Part shown: positions 6,388 to 6,973 of the stretch, piece by piece
Layout of the letters: every line of letters starts with the position of its first letter
How positions within the stretch are numbered: the stretch's first letter is position 1
Source of the DNA: Oscillospiraceae bacterium
GTDB lineage: Bacteria > Bacillota_A > Clostridia > Oscillospirales > Ruminococcaceae
DNA: 6,973 nt
Direction: 5' to 3'
Assembly: GCA_017848205.1 (NCBI GenBank)
Contig: JAGDDO010000146.1
Coordinates: 1 to 6,973, forward strand
Made by a program: the position numbers and the translations under genes
Notes under the pieces: generated by a model
What the model was told of the DNA's origin: nothing
Database searches by the model: none
Seen by the model: only the letters and a program-made list of their open reading frames with translations

Positions 6388-6458
6388 ATTTCTCCGCATC
6401 CGGCTGCGTTTTCAGGTCACTTCGCAGCAGGCAGCGGAAATTTTATTTTATTGCCTTC

Positions 6459-6496
6459 GCACACCGGCATATTACCTTTGCCGCGTGCACACCGGC
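6459..6496. repeat. 10-bp direct repeat in the mtaB-purL spacer
   Basis: GCACACCGGC occurs at 6459-6468 and again at 6487-6496, a period of 28 bp, within the 140-bp spacer upstream of purL. The copies are exact and GC-rich compared with the surrounding sequence. They could be paired protein-binding sites controlling purL or a local duplication. I do not recognise them as a purine repressor site. Confidence 0.45.
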
Positions 6497-6500
6497 TGAA

Positions 6501-6530
6501 AGTAAACGGTGAACGGATCACCCGTTTACT
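6501..6530 (-). other. Hairpin spanning the mtaB stop codon
   Basis: AGTAAACGGTGA (6501-6512) pairs with 6518-6530 over 12 bp with one bulged C and a 5-nt loop. On the minus strand the TGA stop of mtaB is in the stem. The sequence after the stem (TTCAGCC) has no good T-tract, so this is a poor intrinsic terminator. It may be an mRNA 3' stabiliser or a partial terminator allowing read-through into purL. Confidence 0.5.
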
Positions 6531-6973
6531 CTTTGAGGTTCCGCAGGGACTTTTTCGCCGATGCAGAATCCGTTCATAGACTCTTTTATTTTAACATAAA
6601 AAATGCTGTTGCGCAAACTTTTTATTGAGGGTTCTCTTTTAATTTTAACTAATGTATAATTTGGGCTGTATCCCCTGTGAAAACTTGTGCAGTTTTCTTT
6701 TTCAAACAGCACCGGTACAGTTTTGCCTACCTGTGCCTTTAAAAATTCACGTTCAAGTTCATGTCCGAGCTCAGTCATCCGAGCCGCGCGTTCGTTTTTT
6801 ATGCTGCCGTTTATCTGGTCAGGCATAGCCGCTGCCTTTGTGCCGGAACGGGGGGAGTAAGGGAAGACGTGTATTTTGCTGAAGGCCGTCTTTTTCACGA
6901 ATTCCATGCTTTCCTCAAAGTCTTCCTCGGTTTCGCCCGGAAAGCCTACCATAACGTCAGTTGTAACGGCTGC
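6518..6973 (-). CDS. mtaB: tRNA (N6-threonylcarbamoyladenosine-37 C2)-methylthiotransferase MtaB (partial, 5' end outside window)
   Basis: MtaB is a radical-SAM iron-sulfur enzyme that adds a methylthio group to t6A37 of ANN-decoding tRNAs. The visible 151 residues are the C-terminal third. The frame is open to the right edge and begins AAVTTDVMVGFPGETEEDFE, the conserved strand-loop of the radical-SAM barrel in methylthiotransferases. KIHVFPYSPRSGTKAAAMPDQ follows after a short helix, then a charged helix near 55-75. A TRAM-like tail follows (GKTVPVLFE near 83-91 and GYSPNYTLVKI near 101-111). The Cys-rich UPF0004 domain and CxxxCxxC motif lie outside the window. An internal ATG at 6952 is not the start. 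MtaB is preferred over MiaB or RimO from the HVFPYSPRxGTxAAxMPDQ pattern. It probably shares a transcript with purL. Confidence 0.9.
   Translation of the reverse strand, partial: AAVTTDVMVGFPGETEEDFEESMEFVKKTAFSKIHVFPYSPRSGTKAAAMPDQINGSIKNERAARMTELGHELEREFLKAQVGKTVPVLFEKENCTSFHRGYSPNYTLVKIKREPSIKSLRNSIFYVKIKESMNGFCIGEKVPAEPQRVNG

Noticed and set aside
6501..6530. Hairpin at the mtaB end as a standard intrinsic terminator
   Set aside because: The stem is good but is not followed by a T-tract on the minus strand and includes the stop codon, so I list it only as a hairpin.
6376..6579. 67-codon plus-strand frame spanning the mtaB-purL spacer
   Set aside because: It overlaps the purL start and the mtaB end on the opposite strand, has no ribosome binding site, and its product resembles nothing known to me.
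1..6973. CRISPR array, insertion sequence, phage genes, toxin-antitoxin or other defence system
   Set aside because: There are no regularly spaced repeats and no transposase, integrase or nuclease-like frames. All long frames are accounted for by the four genes.

Overview
The window reads as chromosomal DNA of a fibre-degrading Clostridia/Oscillospiraceae bacterium, most likely Ruminococcus-like. The grounds are a secreted GH11 xylanase with a Gram-positive signal peptide, strong GGAG-type ribosome binding sites, AT-rich spacers with sigma-A-type promoters, and the clostridial single-chain form of PurL. The genus is inferred from these features and was not tested by a search.

Layout. (1) Bases 1-680, minus strand: N-terminal 226 residues of a secreted GH11 endo-xylanase, cut by the left edge before its acid/base glutamate. 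(2) Bases 681-1282: a 602-bp AT-rich divergent control region. It holds a near-consensus promoter for the xylanase, a plausible promoter for the rightward gene, several inverted repeats, and an approximately 140-nt leader with competing hairpins. (3) Bases 1283-2356, plus strand: a cytoplasmic SGNH/GDSL-type hydrolase, probably a carbohydrate esterase, with a C-terminal beta-rich domain. (4) Bases 2357-2666: a 310-bp convergent spacer rich in palindromes, ending in a strong bidirectional terminator. (5) Bases 2667-6377, minus strand: full-length PurL (formylglycinamidine ribonucleotide synthase). (6) Bases 6378-6517: a 140-bp spacer with a 10-bp direct repeat and a hairpin over the upstream stop codon. 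(7) Bases 6518-6973, minus strand: C-terminal part of the tRNA methylthiotransferase MtaB, cut by the right edge.

How the genes fit together. The xylanase and the esterase are divergent and could act in one pathway: xylan cleavage outside the cell, then removal of acyl groups from imported oligosaccharides inside it. This is inferred from adjacency and family, and the esterase substrate is unknown. MtaB and PurL are housekeeping genes on the same strand and may be co-transcribed, because no convincing separate purL promoter is visible. I see no defence system, mobile element, CRISPR array, tRNA or rRNA. The least explained parts are the esterase leader and the palindrome-rich convergent spacer.
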